Shown one piece after another: positions 34,630 through 46,806 of a stretch of 64,000 nt of DNA. Source of the DNA: Dendrophyllia cribrosa (taxonomy: Eukaryota; Cnidaria; Anthozoa; Scleractinia; Dendrophylliidae); contig JAJLRJ010000014.1 in NCBI GenBank assembly GCA_024195265.1, positions 21,112,980 through 21,176,979 of the forward strand. The letters run 5' to 3'. Position numbers and translations under genes: made by a program. The notes beneath the pieces were generated by a model. That model had not been told where the DNA came from, made no database searches, and saw only the letters and a list, made by a program, of their open reading frames with translations. Position 1 is the stretch's first letter. Each line of letters begins with the position of its first letter.

Positions 34630-34875
34630 TCGTTGTCTAATAAGCCATGTCAGAGTTGCTTTAAGACTTTCTAAATCGAGGTCTGGCACAAGTGAGTCGT
34701 CACTTGAAATCTAATTTTTACACGAAAAGCTGTACACCTGGCCATTTTTGGCCAGATCGAGGCAAACCATAGCGCTATAGAATACGTAATGTGTATGTAC
34801 TTGGTGTATACCTTATTATTTTGTATTTAAATACTTTTTTTTTTTTTTCAGTAGAAATAAAAGATAAAACAACAG

Positions 34876-34943
34876 TAGAATAGGGAATCGAACCCGGGCC
34901 GTATGATCTGCTGCATGCACACTATCCACTACACCACCGAGGA
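34876..34943 (-). tRNA. tRNA-like sequence, acceptor stem not formed (SINE-like)
   Basis: On the minus strand, TCCTCGGTGGTGTAGTGG (A-box type) is followed by a perfect B-box, GGGTTCGATTCCC. The 3' end (TATTCTA) does not pair with the 5' TCCTCGG, so it is a pseudogene or SINE head. Confidence 0.5.
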
Positions 34944-34959
34944 CTAGCTGCCGGAAACT

Positions 34960-36163
34960 GTAATTTTTAAGGGATATAAGACAATATGCTGCTAGCCCAG
35001 ACTATATATAAGAACTAACCCTTTCGATACACTGGAAATACTGGAATCAGTGCTTAACCCTAAATACTAAAATCAGTGCTTCAACCCTAGATACTGTAAT
35101 CCGACCCTAAATTACACTGCAATATATCTAAATACATTACAATAAGGGATACATGAAGTATCATACATCATGATCAGGGATACACCAAGTACCTAGGCGT
35201 AATGTTACTCAGTAACCACATTGGTAAAAAACGCGGGCTCAGTAAATCGTCGCCGAAAAATAGATTCTTAGGAGTGATCCTGAGTGACTTCTTCGAGTGT
35301 CCATTCGATGTCGTTCTTATTCGTGTCAGCGGATACATTCTTGGTCCCAGTATTTTTGGGTTACTTGGCGTATGAGGAACTGGAAAGCAGTCGTGGAACT
35401 GTTTAGTTAGCGCTTTGCCATGAAGTCACGAATGCTTCAATCTTTTCCTTTGTTTCTGTTTATGGAATTGTCCTGTTTTGGACTTCACTGATTTAACCAG
35501 CAAGGACAGGCTACGGAGAAAAAACAAAACCAAACAAGAACGAGAATCAGAGAGGTTTTCAATTGAGTGTCGTTAAACCAAACCCAATTAAAAGTAATTA
35601 TTTGGCCAATCACAGTAGACAAAGGCAATACAATGAACCAATCAGAACTCGAAGCAAATACATGTAACCGGCGCCAAGCGCGGGAAAACGCCTGCGAGTA
35701 AATCACGATTGGTTTTAGGTTTACTTCTGATTGGTTTAGAAAGGGGTGCGAGAATTTTTAGCCAATCACAAAGCATAGCAATCGCGAAATTGCCGGTCTA
35801 ACGAAAGTTCACGACACAACTCTTTGAGAATACACAAGAGGTGATGGAAGCTGGGAAAGTACGAGTCGATGGAGTGCATAAAAGATCTTGTTATATAGCT
35901 GGAGTTTTTCTCAATACAACGCGCGCGTTCATTGGTTGATTCATTGTCACACGACATCTAACAAACAAACTGTTTCCCGCCAAATGTACATGAGCGGGCA
36001 ACATTTTTGACGTCACAGGGTAACAGTGCACTGTTGCCCACTAGCGCAGGTGATCAGACCGTGACAAAAGGTGGCATGATTTAGATTATGATGCGATTGA
36101 TGTTCACTTTGAGTGCTCGGCGCGTTTTTTGAACTGCCTTGTATTGCTATATAACAAATCACT
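34960..36163. other. Intergenic DNA downstream of ESF1 with a dispersed repeat
   Basis: 35565-35720 contains AACCAATCAGAACTCGAAGC and GGCGCCAAGCGCGGGAAA. It is repeated in inverse orientation at 40775-40935 inside ESF1. Nothing else is supported. Confidence 0.55.
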
Positions 36164-36290
36164 TAATGACTGACCCTCGGGAAACAGTGATTTTTTTCCC
36201 TCTCGAATCTCGATGTTTCTCACGAATTCGAGGGAAACATCGAGATTCGAGGGAAACAAAATTCACTGTTTCCCGAGGTACCAGTCATTA
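36164..36290. mobile_element. Hairpin MITE downstream of ESF1
   Basis: TAATGACTG and CAGTCATTA close a palindrome containing CTCGGGAAACAGTGA at both ends. It lies ~115 bp beyond the ESF1 stop and probably in its 3' UTR. Confidence 0.7.
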
Positions 36291-36403
36291 GGTGTTTAAT
36301 GTTCAACTGTGATGGGGAGTTTGAACTATCGGCAACCCTCATTCCCGGTTGATGTTGGTATTGTACTCAATCACAGGAAGATAAATAACTAGAAGTGTCG
36401 TTG

Positions 36404-39400
36404 TCAAACCCAGAAACCAACGGCAATATGTCCAGTCTTCCACTGCTGTTTAATTTCTAAGGATGTCAGTGCTTTTGTTTTAATCATTAAGTAAACTTGC
36501 CTTGGATCTCTTTTTTGACTTTTTTCTCCTGCAAAAAAAAAGATAACATATCAATATTTATAACTATCTGCTGGCTTTGGGCCTGATCGCACTACAGTGA
36601 AAAACAAAATTAGCCCGTGCAAAAATGTCCATAAATTTGAAACCGCAAACGGAAGTTTAAAAAATTTGAGAACATCTTAGGGTCGCACTGTCTGTCCATG
36701 CTGTCGAAAACAAACGCGTAATGACAATAAAACAAAAACATTCCACAAAAACCGCGTCCCTCCGGAAGCGGTTTCTTTTGTTTTCCTCGATTTTTTTCAA
36801 AATCGGCCTGCCCCACCCATACACTAAGGCGTCTTTCAAGTTTAGCCGGAATTTCCAAATTTTTTCAAATTTGCGAAACACCGGTCGCATTAGGGGTAGT
36901 CCAGCACTTGTCCAAACGATATCTGTAATTCGCAAAGAAAACAATAGATTTGTCCCGCTGGGATAGGGATTAAGGATAGAGGCATTGTTCAAGGGATATA
37001 TCAATTGTATCGTTCGCCAATCACAGACATCGTTTGGACAGCTACGGGGTCGCCCCGCTTTAGGAAACTTGATGTGATGACAGATTTTTATCTAAACAAA
37101 CACAAATTTGATCCAAATTTTCCTAGTGCGACCAGGCCCTTTGCCTGCATGTGTAAATCAACCAGAGTTATCAGCACAGTTTCGAAAAGTTGTTGGGAAT
37201 ATTTGCATATTTTGCATTATTATTTGAGGCTTCAGTGAAAAGAAAGTTGTTTTGTTTACTCACCTTTCTCTTTTCTAGCCTGAGTTTTTTCTCCTTCCTC
37301 TTGTCTTCTTTTCTGTTTCTCCTCGATAATCGTTTCCATAGCCTTAGTTTTTCTGTTGACACAAACGATTACTGTTAGCCTCGTGAAGATGTTATTTAGT
37401 GTTTGATCTTTTAAAACTTGGGTTACCATCTTGTCTTTTGCATGGCTTCCCTATTCTTGTCCCCAGAGCCGCTTGGCCCTCTTAAACGTCGGAGCCTGAG
37501 TATGAGGACCGTGTTCGTGCTCAGGCTCCGACGGTTAGAGGGCCAAGGGGCACTGGGGACGAAAATGCATGGCTTCCTCTTCATGTACCCCTTACTGTAG
37601 AGTCGGTAGAGTCTACCTTCTATAGCTCAGAAGGAGGTCGGACACGTATTTTGAATTATATAACGTACTGTCGACACTTAGAATTTTATTTTCAATAAAT
37701 TTTTAAGTGTAAAAAAAGAAAATCTAAAATCCCTACTCAGGATTGAAGTGTTGAGTGGTCCTCTGCATTTAAACGTTTTATACTGTGACCTCAGCTAGGG
37801 TTAGGCTTACATAGCCTACCGTACCAGAGTACCACCTAGCTTCTCGGGTTGTTTAGGCCTAAATTTAACTATATAAACTACTAACCCTAACCTCAACTGA
37901 AAGCTAACCAGTTACTCCGTTATGTAAGCCTCAATAAGGTGTCCGACCTCCTTCTAGACTCTTCCTTACTGTACTCACGGTTCTCACCCCAGTCCTTTTC
38001 TTTCTTCTTCGATATGGACGCAACACAACCTCGTCGTAGAAATCCCTAATTTCTTAGTTGACAAGGTTGATGAAATACCCCAAGTAGCATTGGAGTAGCT
38101 TGTTCCGTAAAGCATGATGAAATGTCTTCGCTTTGTTTGAACAACAATTTCAGATTGCCAGAAAATAAATACGGCTGGGTAACGCTAGAAATAACCTCTG
38201 AAAACACTATTTCATTGTGTGTCACGTGATAAAATACTCCACGATTCTTGGAGTATTTTGACAGTCTTGTGTCCAGGGTCTTCTCCGCCCGACCCGCCAT
38301 TTTGAATTTGAACAAAACCGAGAAAGCCCTGGGACGAGGTTGGGACGCAACATTGCACTTTGTTTTCTTTTTCTTCTACTCCGCACTGTATCACAAACCG
38401 GGCTGTTTTACATCCGATTCTCGCCCCCTCCCTCCCCTCCCCCTCTTCCTAAGCTATCCACAGTCTTGTATATCCATGTGTATACAGCTATTTCAATTAA
38501 CGTTGTCGGATGAAAGCTCAAAGGTACAAGCCAAGATAGTTGGGAGCGGCGCAAAAGAAACGTTTTTCCCGCTGGTCGCATCGCTCATTCGCGCCATTTC
38601 TTTTCGTTTCGCCGCTCCCAACTATCTGCATGCCTGGAACAGGCGTTCGGGTTACTCGTTCGGTCTTGACTTGTAGGTTTTGAACTTTGAGCTTTGAGCT
38701 TTCATCCGACAACGTTAACTGAAATAGCTGTATCCATTCAGAAAAAGTAGAAGCATTTACAGCAGAGTTGAAATATGAAATCAATTTGGTTTCGGAACTG
38801 AAAGGAAGTATGTCGTGTATTTTTTAGTATTACAGTCAAGTTTCTCTAAGAGGGACACTGTCGGGACCAGATACCATGCAGCTCTTTAAAACCTCTAATT
38901 TCATTGGACCTGGATATCACGTAGCTCTATTGTTTTTAGGGCTAGGGTCCATTGTTCTGTTGTTTGTTCTATTGTTTCTAAGGCAATCAGAGAAGACCTT
39001 GTAATAGCTGCATACTGCCCGTCGGGACCGGCCCCAACTGTCCGTCTTAGAGAGGTGTCCGGCTTATAGAGAGTCGACGTAACGTGACACCAGTAATTCT
39101 AAGATAGCTGAACCTATGCACAATGAATACACGTCTGTTTTAAGTCTGTTTAAAGTCGTTTACTTAAGCGAAACCTACAAACTAGAACATCAATAATATT
39201 AGAAAAGTGGACTCGTTTGTTCATATTCAGCACCTACATTTCCGTTTTGAAGTATTTTTCATTAAAAAAGCACTTCTTAAGTGTCCGTTGACAGTTTCAA
39301 ATTGTCCGTTGTCCGTCTTAGAGGGGTGTCCGTCTTAAGGAGAGTTTAGTTACAGTATAATGACTGAAAAACGGCAGGGATCAACACCAGGTGTCCGTCT

Positions 39401-42400
39401 TATAGAGGTGTCTGTTAAGAGAGAGCTGACTGTACTCTGAAAAGCCAAAAGACCGTGATATTTTCACTTAATCTCACCCGGACGATCAAACTAGACCACC
39501 TGTATTTATCATACCTGTATTGTGGATCTGACGGATCCACAGCGAAATGATGTGACGTGAACAGCGCATCAAACCTAGAGTCTTTTAAGTCCACGTTAAA
39601 ATTATCATCCACAATTTTCTCTTCGTTTGCTTTTCTTTTCCGTTTTCCTCTTGTCCTTCTTTTTTTCATTGTCCATTATTCCTTTCAGACTAAAATGCTG
39701 CCGGTCATCCCTGTCTTCCATTAAAAGTAATTCTAGCTCCTCCTGGGATTGCAAACAAATAATTCTAAATAAGAAATTGGCTGACGTTAAAAATTGATAT
39801 CTTCACGTGTGTTGAGATGTGATTTGTTGAGATTATAAGTTTCTCGGTGGAGAAATCCTTATAATTTCCTTGAAATTCCTCTTCAGCAGTACTTTCCCAT
39901 AGATTATTAATATTTTAACTATTTTCAAAATGAACTGATTTGGCATTTTTCTTCAGTCTTGATTTTAGCCACTCTTGGGAGTTAAGAGGTTAAACACAAT
40001 TTACCTTCGTTTTTTTATCCTCCTCAGTTTCCATCTCCGCTCGTTTTCGTCTTTTTCTTTGTTTTACCAGATGCCTTGTCGCCTTTATTAGCGCTGTTCA
40101 TTCCAGCGTCAATTTCCTGACTAAAGAAAGGATCTGACAAATCAACGTCTGACGGAATCTCATCACTTTCGTCTGAGTTTTTCTCTGATAAACTGAAAGA
40201 GAAAACAAGAACAATTATTAGAGTATACTGGCAGTTTCGTTTAGTAAAATAATAACCTATTCTACATTAACAGGCTTAAAAAGGTTTTCAATAGACGATT
40301 TTCGTATTCTCGGTATTGAACTGGAACTAGCTTACAGACGAGGCTCATGCGGGGCATTCTTTTCACATGCAAATATTTTTAATGATATTCCTCCGCGTGA
40401 GCCTCCATTGCAAGCTACAAGCAATTGCAAAAAGAGTTGAGACATTGTGTACTGTAGTGCATATATCGAGGATAACATGGTTTTCAACAAGTCCGCACCC
40501 CCTCCCCCCTTATAAATGTTGTACCAGATCAAAAATGCCATTCAAACTAACAGTCATCAACATTGGAAGGGGGAGGGGGGTCAGTAGCACATTGCATTGA
40601 TTTGATTTGTGTTACGCGGTCGCTTTTATACGGAATGAACACTATTTTTGGAAAGTGTCTCAACCTTTTTGCAACTGCTTGTAGTTCCAGTTCAATACCG
40701 AGAATACGAATATTGTCCTATTGAGTGATTGCTTTGGTTTTGCATTGCTTTGTTATTGACTAAAAAAACTCACCACTTTCCCGACCAATCAGAAGCAAAA
40801 GTAAACCCAACTGTGACTCGCTCCCACGCGATTTCCCGCGCTTGGCGCCGGCTGCGTGTATTTGTTTCGAGTTCTGATTGGTTCATTGGATTGTCTGGGT
40901 CTCTTGTTGATTGGCCAGAGTAATTACTGTGGTTTGGGTTTTACGACTGCGCCTTACAATAAGATCACATGATCACATGATCGCAGTTTTGTTGATCAGT
41001 AACCATGCACCTCTTCGAAACCTCTAATTTCATTGGACCTGGTTACCACGCACATGTATTGTTTTCAGGGCTAGGGTACATTGTTCTGTTGTTTGGTCTA
41101 TTGTTTTCTCAGCCAATCCTGTGAGGCGTTCCGAGACGTGTATACCGCCTCTTGTTGATAGCTTAGCGACCGCAAAATCGATAACGTTGAACATACAATG
41201 AATAAACTTTAACTCGCAGTCACCTCACATATGCGCAGAGAATACCTTTCTCTTTATCTGTTACACAGTTATCCTTGTAAAAGTTACAGACCGTTAAACT
41301 CAAGGAGAGAAAATGTACATTTTGCTTGATGGTTTGACAGATAATACGCGCGGATATTTTACAAGTTGCATAGTATTTTCCCGAGCCCCACATGAGCAAG
41401 GAAAAATGTGACCAATAAGCTAGTAATAATGTAAACATCGAGGTGTTTTCAACTCACTGCTTCTTTGTAGTGTCTTTTCCCATTCGTTTCTCTTTTCTCT
41501 TCTCTTTTTTATTTTGTTGATATGTTTCCCATGGTGTCATTTCCTTTCTTTCTTTCTCCTTCATTTTATTCGTCACCAGATCCTCTGTGGCTTCTCGCAG
41601 GCCTGGTTCCCAAGTGATCTCTAATTCTTGCTCCTTGTCGTTTTTATGGTCTTTCTCCTCAATTTCCCTCAATAGTTGCTGTTAATATGTCAAAAAGAGC
41701 ATATTAAAAGGATCCTCGTAACAAATAAGCGACAAAACAAGTTTATTATTATTTGGTAGAGTCATTCAAATTGTAACATAGACTGTTGTAACTTAAGATG
41801 ACATGAGTATGTCAAAACATGTTTCATTTACAAACTCAAATGTGTCATTATTTTTATATTTTCAAAACACTGACCTTGTACTTGTCAATTTTTCTGTCCT
41901 CATCTTCAGAGGAGTCATGATCATCATTTGTGTTTTCCTCACCTTCCTGCGGCTCCTCCTCATCCGATGAAGAAGCCAGGTATGCATTAAAGTCCATTTC
42001 AAGTAAATCCTCTTTCTTGAATTTTCTCATGGTGGCTCTTTGCCGCCCAGGGTCTGTTTCGTCCCATGTCAGTTTAACATTTGTTTGATGAAGAGCAGTA
42101 GTTGAAAACCTAAAAGAGACAAGAAAAGGTGGATGAAATTGGAGTCAAGCCTAAAAACACGTTATTGAATACTATTAACTTTAAAAGTAATTCACACTTT
42201 TATTGGGTAGGGGAGGGACAGGGGGATATATGGGGGAAGGACAGGGGGAAATATGGGGGAGGGACAGGGGGAAATATGTGGGAGGGACACGGGGAAATAT
42301 CGGGGAGGGACAGGGAGAAATATGGGGGAAAGACAGGGGGAAATATAGGGGAGGGACAGGGGGAAATATGGGGGAGGGACAGGGGGAGATATGGGGGAGG

Positions 42401-45400
42401 GACGGGGGAGATATGGGGGAGGGACAGGGGGAGATATGGGGGAGGGACAGGGGGAAATATGGGGGAGGGACAGGAGGAGATATGGGTGGGGATGGGGGGG
42501 AGAAGGGGTTTGGATTTGGGAGTAGAAGCGAGGGATTCTCTTTTTTCCTGTCCCCAGAAGACCAGATAGTGAGGTTAAACAAATAAAAAAATTCAATTAT
42601 TGAACTGTCCAAACTTTTGTAACAGATTTTTTTTTTTTAACGGGGTTTATTTCAAAAGAAACTGTGGTGCTGCGTTGGTGGGTCACTGAATCACGAAAAA
42701 TTTGACCCAACTGTTTTTCACTCTGGTACAGTTAATTAAGTCTGATGCTAATTCTCTGTGCCTCATGTTACTTGCTCTGGTGCAGTGTATAAGCCTGTTC
42801 AGTAATACTGGTACCCTGTGCTTACTGTTACTTACTCTGGTGCAGTGTACAAGTCTGATGCTGGTTACCCTGTGCCTCATGTTACTTGCTCTGGTGCAGT
42901 GTATTAGCCTGTTCAGTAATACTGGTACCCTGTGCTTACTGTTACTTACTCTGGTGCAGTGTACAAGTCTGATGCTGGTGACCCTGTGCCTCATGTTACT
43001 TGCTCTGGTGCAGTGTTGTATAAGCCTGTTCAGTAATACTGGTACCCTGTGCTTACTGTTACTTACTCTGGTGCAGTATACAAGCCTGATGCTGGTAGCT
43101 CTGTAGCTAATGAATGGGGTTCATGGTCAAACTCCATGTCGTCTGGGATATATCGCAAGTCCAGAACATTGCCACTCAGTTCAAACTCTGTTCCATCACA
43201 TTCTTCATACAGTACTTCTGCAGTCTCTGAACAGAAAAGAAAAACAGTTGAATCTCTCTGAGTTAGCAATCTCAATTATCCCATCTAAATAATTTGTCTG
43301 TCAAACAGTAAAAATATGAAATCAAAATAATGGAATGATTAAGTAAATTTGCCACCCTAACCGAGCGATTTAAAGGGACACTGTTCCGCAGAAATAATAA
43401 AATTTTGCTGAGCTTATTTTCATGTTACATGTATATCGCCAAATGCCACCAAATATACAATTAAATTGGATAAAAAGAATCTATAGAGCAAAACAGAAGC
43501 AATAGTTTGGAGATAAAGTGCAGGATTGCAAGGATTGAAGTGGATAACATTTCATGAAATTTAATCTATTGACAGGCGGTCAAGAAATCATACTTGCCAT
43601 TCTTGTGAAATTTTGACTTTTCTAGCCGTTATTATGTCTGTTTAGTTCATATTTCTTTGCTTTCATCTCTTTTGGCAATTTTTTATTTCTAGTTTAAGAT
43701 AATAAAGTAAGGCTAAAGCAAGCTCCTGGCCATAATCATGAAAGTACGATATATCAGCGGGAACAGTGTCCCTTTAAAAGTTGATGTTTCTATGTTACAT
43801 GTTGCCGGTTTCAACTCAGTTGAAAAAGCCAAAATGATTCCATTAGTGTGCTGTTTGCACCTGTGAAAGAAGCAGCTAAAACAGCTCTTACTGAATGGAA
43901 AGACAATCTCTGAACAAAGTGGAGAATATAGGTTGGAGTTTATTAATACTATTTGTCTACCAATTCTAAATTCATAAGCAAAACAAATATTGAGCAATAA
44001 AACTACCCTTGACTGAAGACAATTTTGCCTGTTTTAAAAAAGAACAAACTCAAAGAAAAACGTTTCTTAGTTTGTAACTTTAGTTTTGATACATGTACAT
44101 TGGGTATACATGTAGGTAAGTAAGTGTCGAACAGTTAAAGCCAGTTTAATGCTTGCCTGCATATGCCTCTTCCCAGGGCTGTCAACAGGCAAACGGCCAG
44201 GGATTTTCCCCGGCTATATTTAGGTGCTCTAGCCCCAGAATACTTTAATAGAAAAACAAACCATTTACTTTCCAATTATAAGTAACAGCCCTGCCTTTCC
44301 CTCCACTTTACCTGGTGAGTCACACTCCATTACTGCATAGTAGTACTTAAGCCTGTTTAACTGGTATTGCCGCAGTTTCTCCATAGAAAACTCTGAGCCC
44401 TGAGAGAATAAAAACAGTCTGAGTTAGTTTAATTTGTAGATTCCCACTATTTAGAAAACTAAATAGAAACAAGAATTATATGTTATGTTTTTGCAAAGCA
44501 AAAGTTCAAGAAATCCAGTAGGAAAATCGAATTTGCAACATAGTCTTAAAACTCTTTAACAATATATATTATAACTTGATTTAAATCTTACTTCTGTGTA
44601 TCTTTTTTCGCCCGCTGTTTCATTTTCATTTTCATCTTCATCATCTTTCAGTTCAACAGGTCCAAGACTCTCCTCCTTTGTCATTTGTTCCAAGCCATAA
44701 TCAGAAGGATAAATCTACAGCATAATAAAGCAAACATCTAAGTAAGTAAAATGTTTTTTTAACTACACCCTTGGAGACACAAGAAGAGATTGGTTTGTTT
44801 AAGTTTACAACATTTTTTCCAAATTTTGGGTAAAAAAGTGTACAGCTGGCGGCATGAAATTTCGCAGGATCTACACTGTAATTTTCACGAATTTCGTGGG
44901 TTTTCCAATGATCTGCAAAAAAAACGATCCCACGAAAATAAACTCCAGCAAAAAAATATTTACATGTAGATCAATGAATTATAAATAAATTGACCACAAA
45001 TATAATGTACGACCTTCCTCTTTACAACTGGAACACAACAAAGAGTCTCTGTAGTCTCTGGGTAAATTTGATAAAAACTATGGACAGAGGTACATATGAA
45101 CTGCTTGGTTTACAAAAATGGGTTGTTCAAAGGGACACCGTCCTTAAGGGCATCTGTAGTGCCACATTTACGTCACCCATGAAGTGGTAGTGGTAAAAAT
45201 ATAGAAAATTTAAAGAAGAATAAACAAGACAACATTATATTTCCTTGTTGTTATATATGCAAGTACCATACATGAAAAACCAAGATCTGTGAAAATTTGT
45301 TCCCAGCGGTAAAGTCTGAAATCCTAATTCGCGAAAATAAAGAAGGAGGGGTGGTTGCTTACGAGAGGTGGTTGCACATGGAGGTTCTACAGAAACAATC

Positions 45401-46774
45401 AGGAGTGGTTTTCAGTTGTTTTTTTCTCCATCTAGAATTTCAAGAATGGAACTGAATATACTTTAAATCCTCTATTAAGCCCCCCAAGTGGCTTATTGAT
45501 TTTTAGTGCTTTTTTGGGGGGGGGAGGGGCTTAATAGAGAGAGTGAGGGGGGGTGGGCTTATTACAATTTAGCAAAACACAAGGAGTTCATCACTCATTG
45601 ATTACCGTAATAATGATCATTTTTAGTACAACTACTATTTTCCCCAAAGCTCGCAAGTACTGTGTATATGAATTCGTGCCTGGATTGGAACAGTAGAAAT
45701 GTACCGGTTATACAGTCAGCCGTTATATTTTTGATTGTCTGGGTTGTGAAGGAAAAGGGGGGGCCGGGGGCTTAATGAATTTCTTGCTCCAAAAAAGGGG
45801 GCTTATTGGAGAGAGGGGGTGTGCTTATCTGAGAGGGGGGGCTTAATAGAGGATTTAGGGTTCTCTAATTGGTGGAAATGTTCAATGGTCAGATGACATC
45901 AAGAACAAGTCCTCAAACAGAAGATATCAGATGCAGAGAGGAGGGAGTGAATGCGAGAGACCTCAGACCATCTGATAATCGGGCCAAAAAAGTACCGCTT
46001 ATCTGCCACATTCATGTTAATGGGCCACATGACTGAGGAAGCAATAACTATGGCCATGAACACACTCAATGAAATCAAATATTTTATTTTTAAGAGGCAG
46101 CTTGTTGACTGTACTGACATATAATAATAATTATTATTATTATACCAGTCTATTGTTACCTTGACTGATTTAATAACACCATCCCTGGGCAGGAAGGAAT
46201 TAAACAACACTGGAAAGAGAAACAACAATTTAATTTAAAAAAAAAACAGTAACAAAAGAAATGCAGAATGGTACAATAACAATGGCATGTTATACTACAT
46301 GTACTTCCCAAATGTATGTCCAATGCATGTCCAATGCATGTCCAATGTATGTCCAATGTATGTTCAATGTATGTCCAATGTATGTCCAATGTATGTCCAG
46401 TGTATGTCCAATGTATGTCCAAAGTATGTCCAGTCTATGTTCAATGTGCATGTATGTCAATTGTATGTCAATTGTATGTCGAATGTACATGTATACCAAA
46501 TGTATGTCCAATGTATGTCAAATGTATGTCGAATGTATGTCCAATGTATATAAAATGTATGTCCAATGTATGTCCAATGTATGTCAAATGTATGTCCAAT
46601 GTATGTCAAATGTATGTCCAATGTATGTCAATGTTACTGTCAGATTGAAAGGGTAAAGACTAAATTCCTTGCATTTAGACAGAATTTTAATTATCATTTG
46701 TACAACTGGGTGAAGAAAGAACACTAATTATCTTGCACCTAACAATGTTGACTGCAGGGGATAATGACGGTGGG

Positions 46775-46806
<32 letters not shown>

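Noticed and set aside
42129..42612. Long overlapping ORFs on both strands (G-rich peptides and Pro-rich peptides)
   Set aside because: They arise from a 23-bp minisatellite whose units lack stop codons in all frames; they lie in an ESF1 intron.
46156..46656. Overlapping Cys/Met/Val-rich ORFs on both strands
   Set aside because: Products of an 11-bp minisatellite; periodic in every frame and inside an ESF1 intron.
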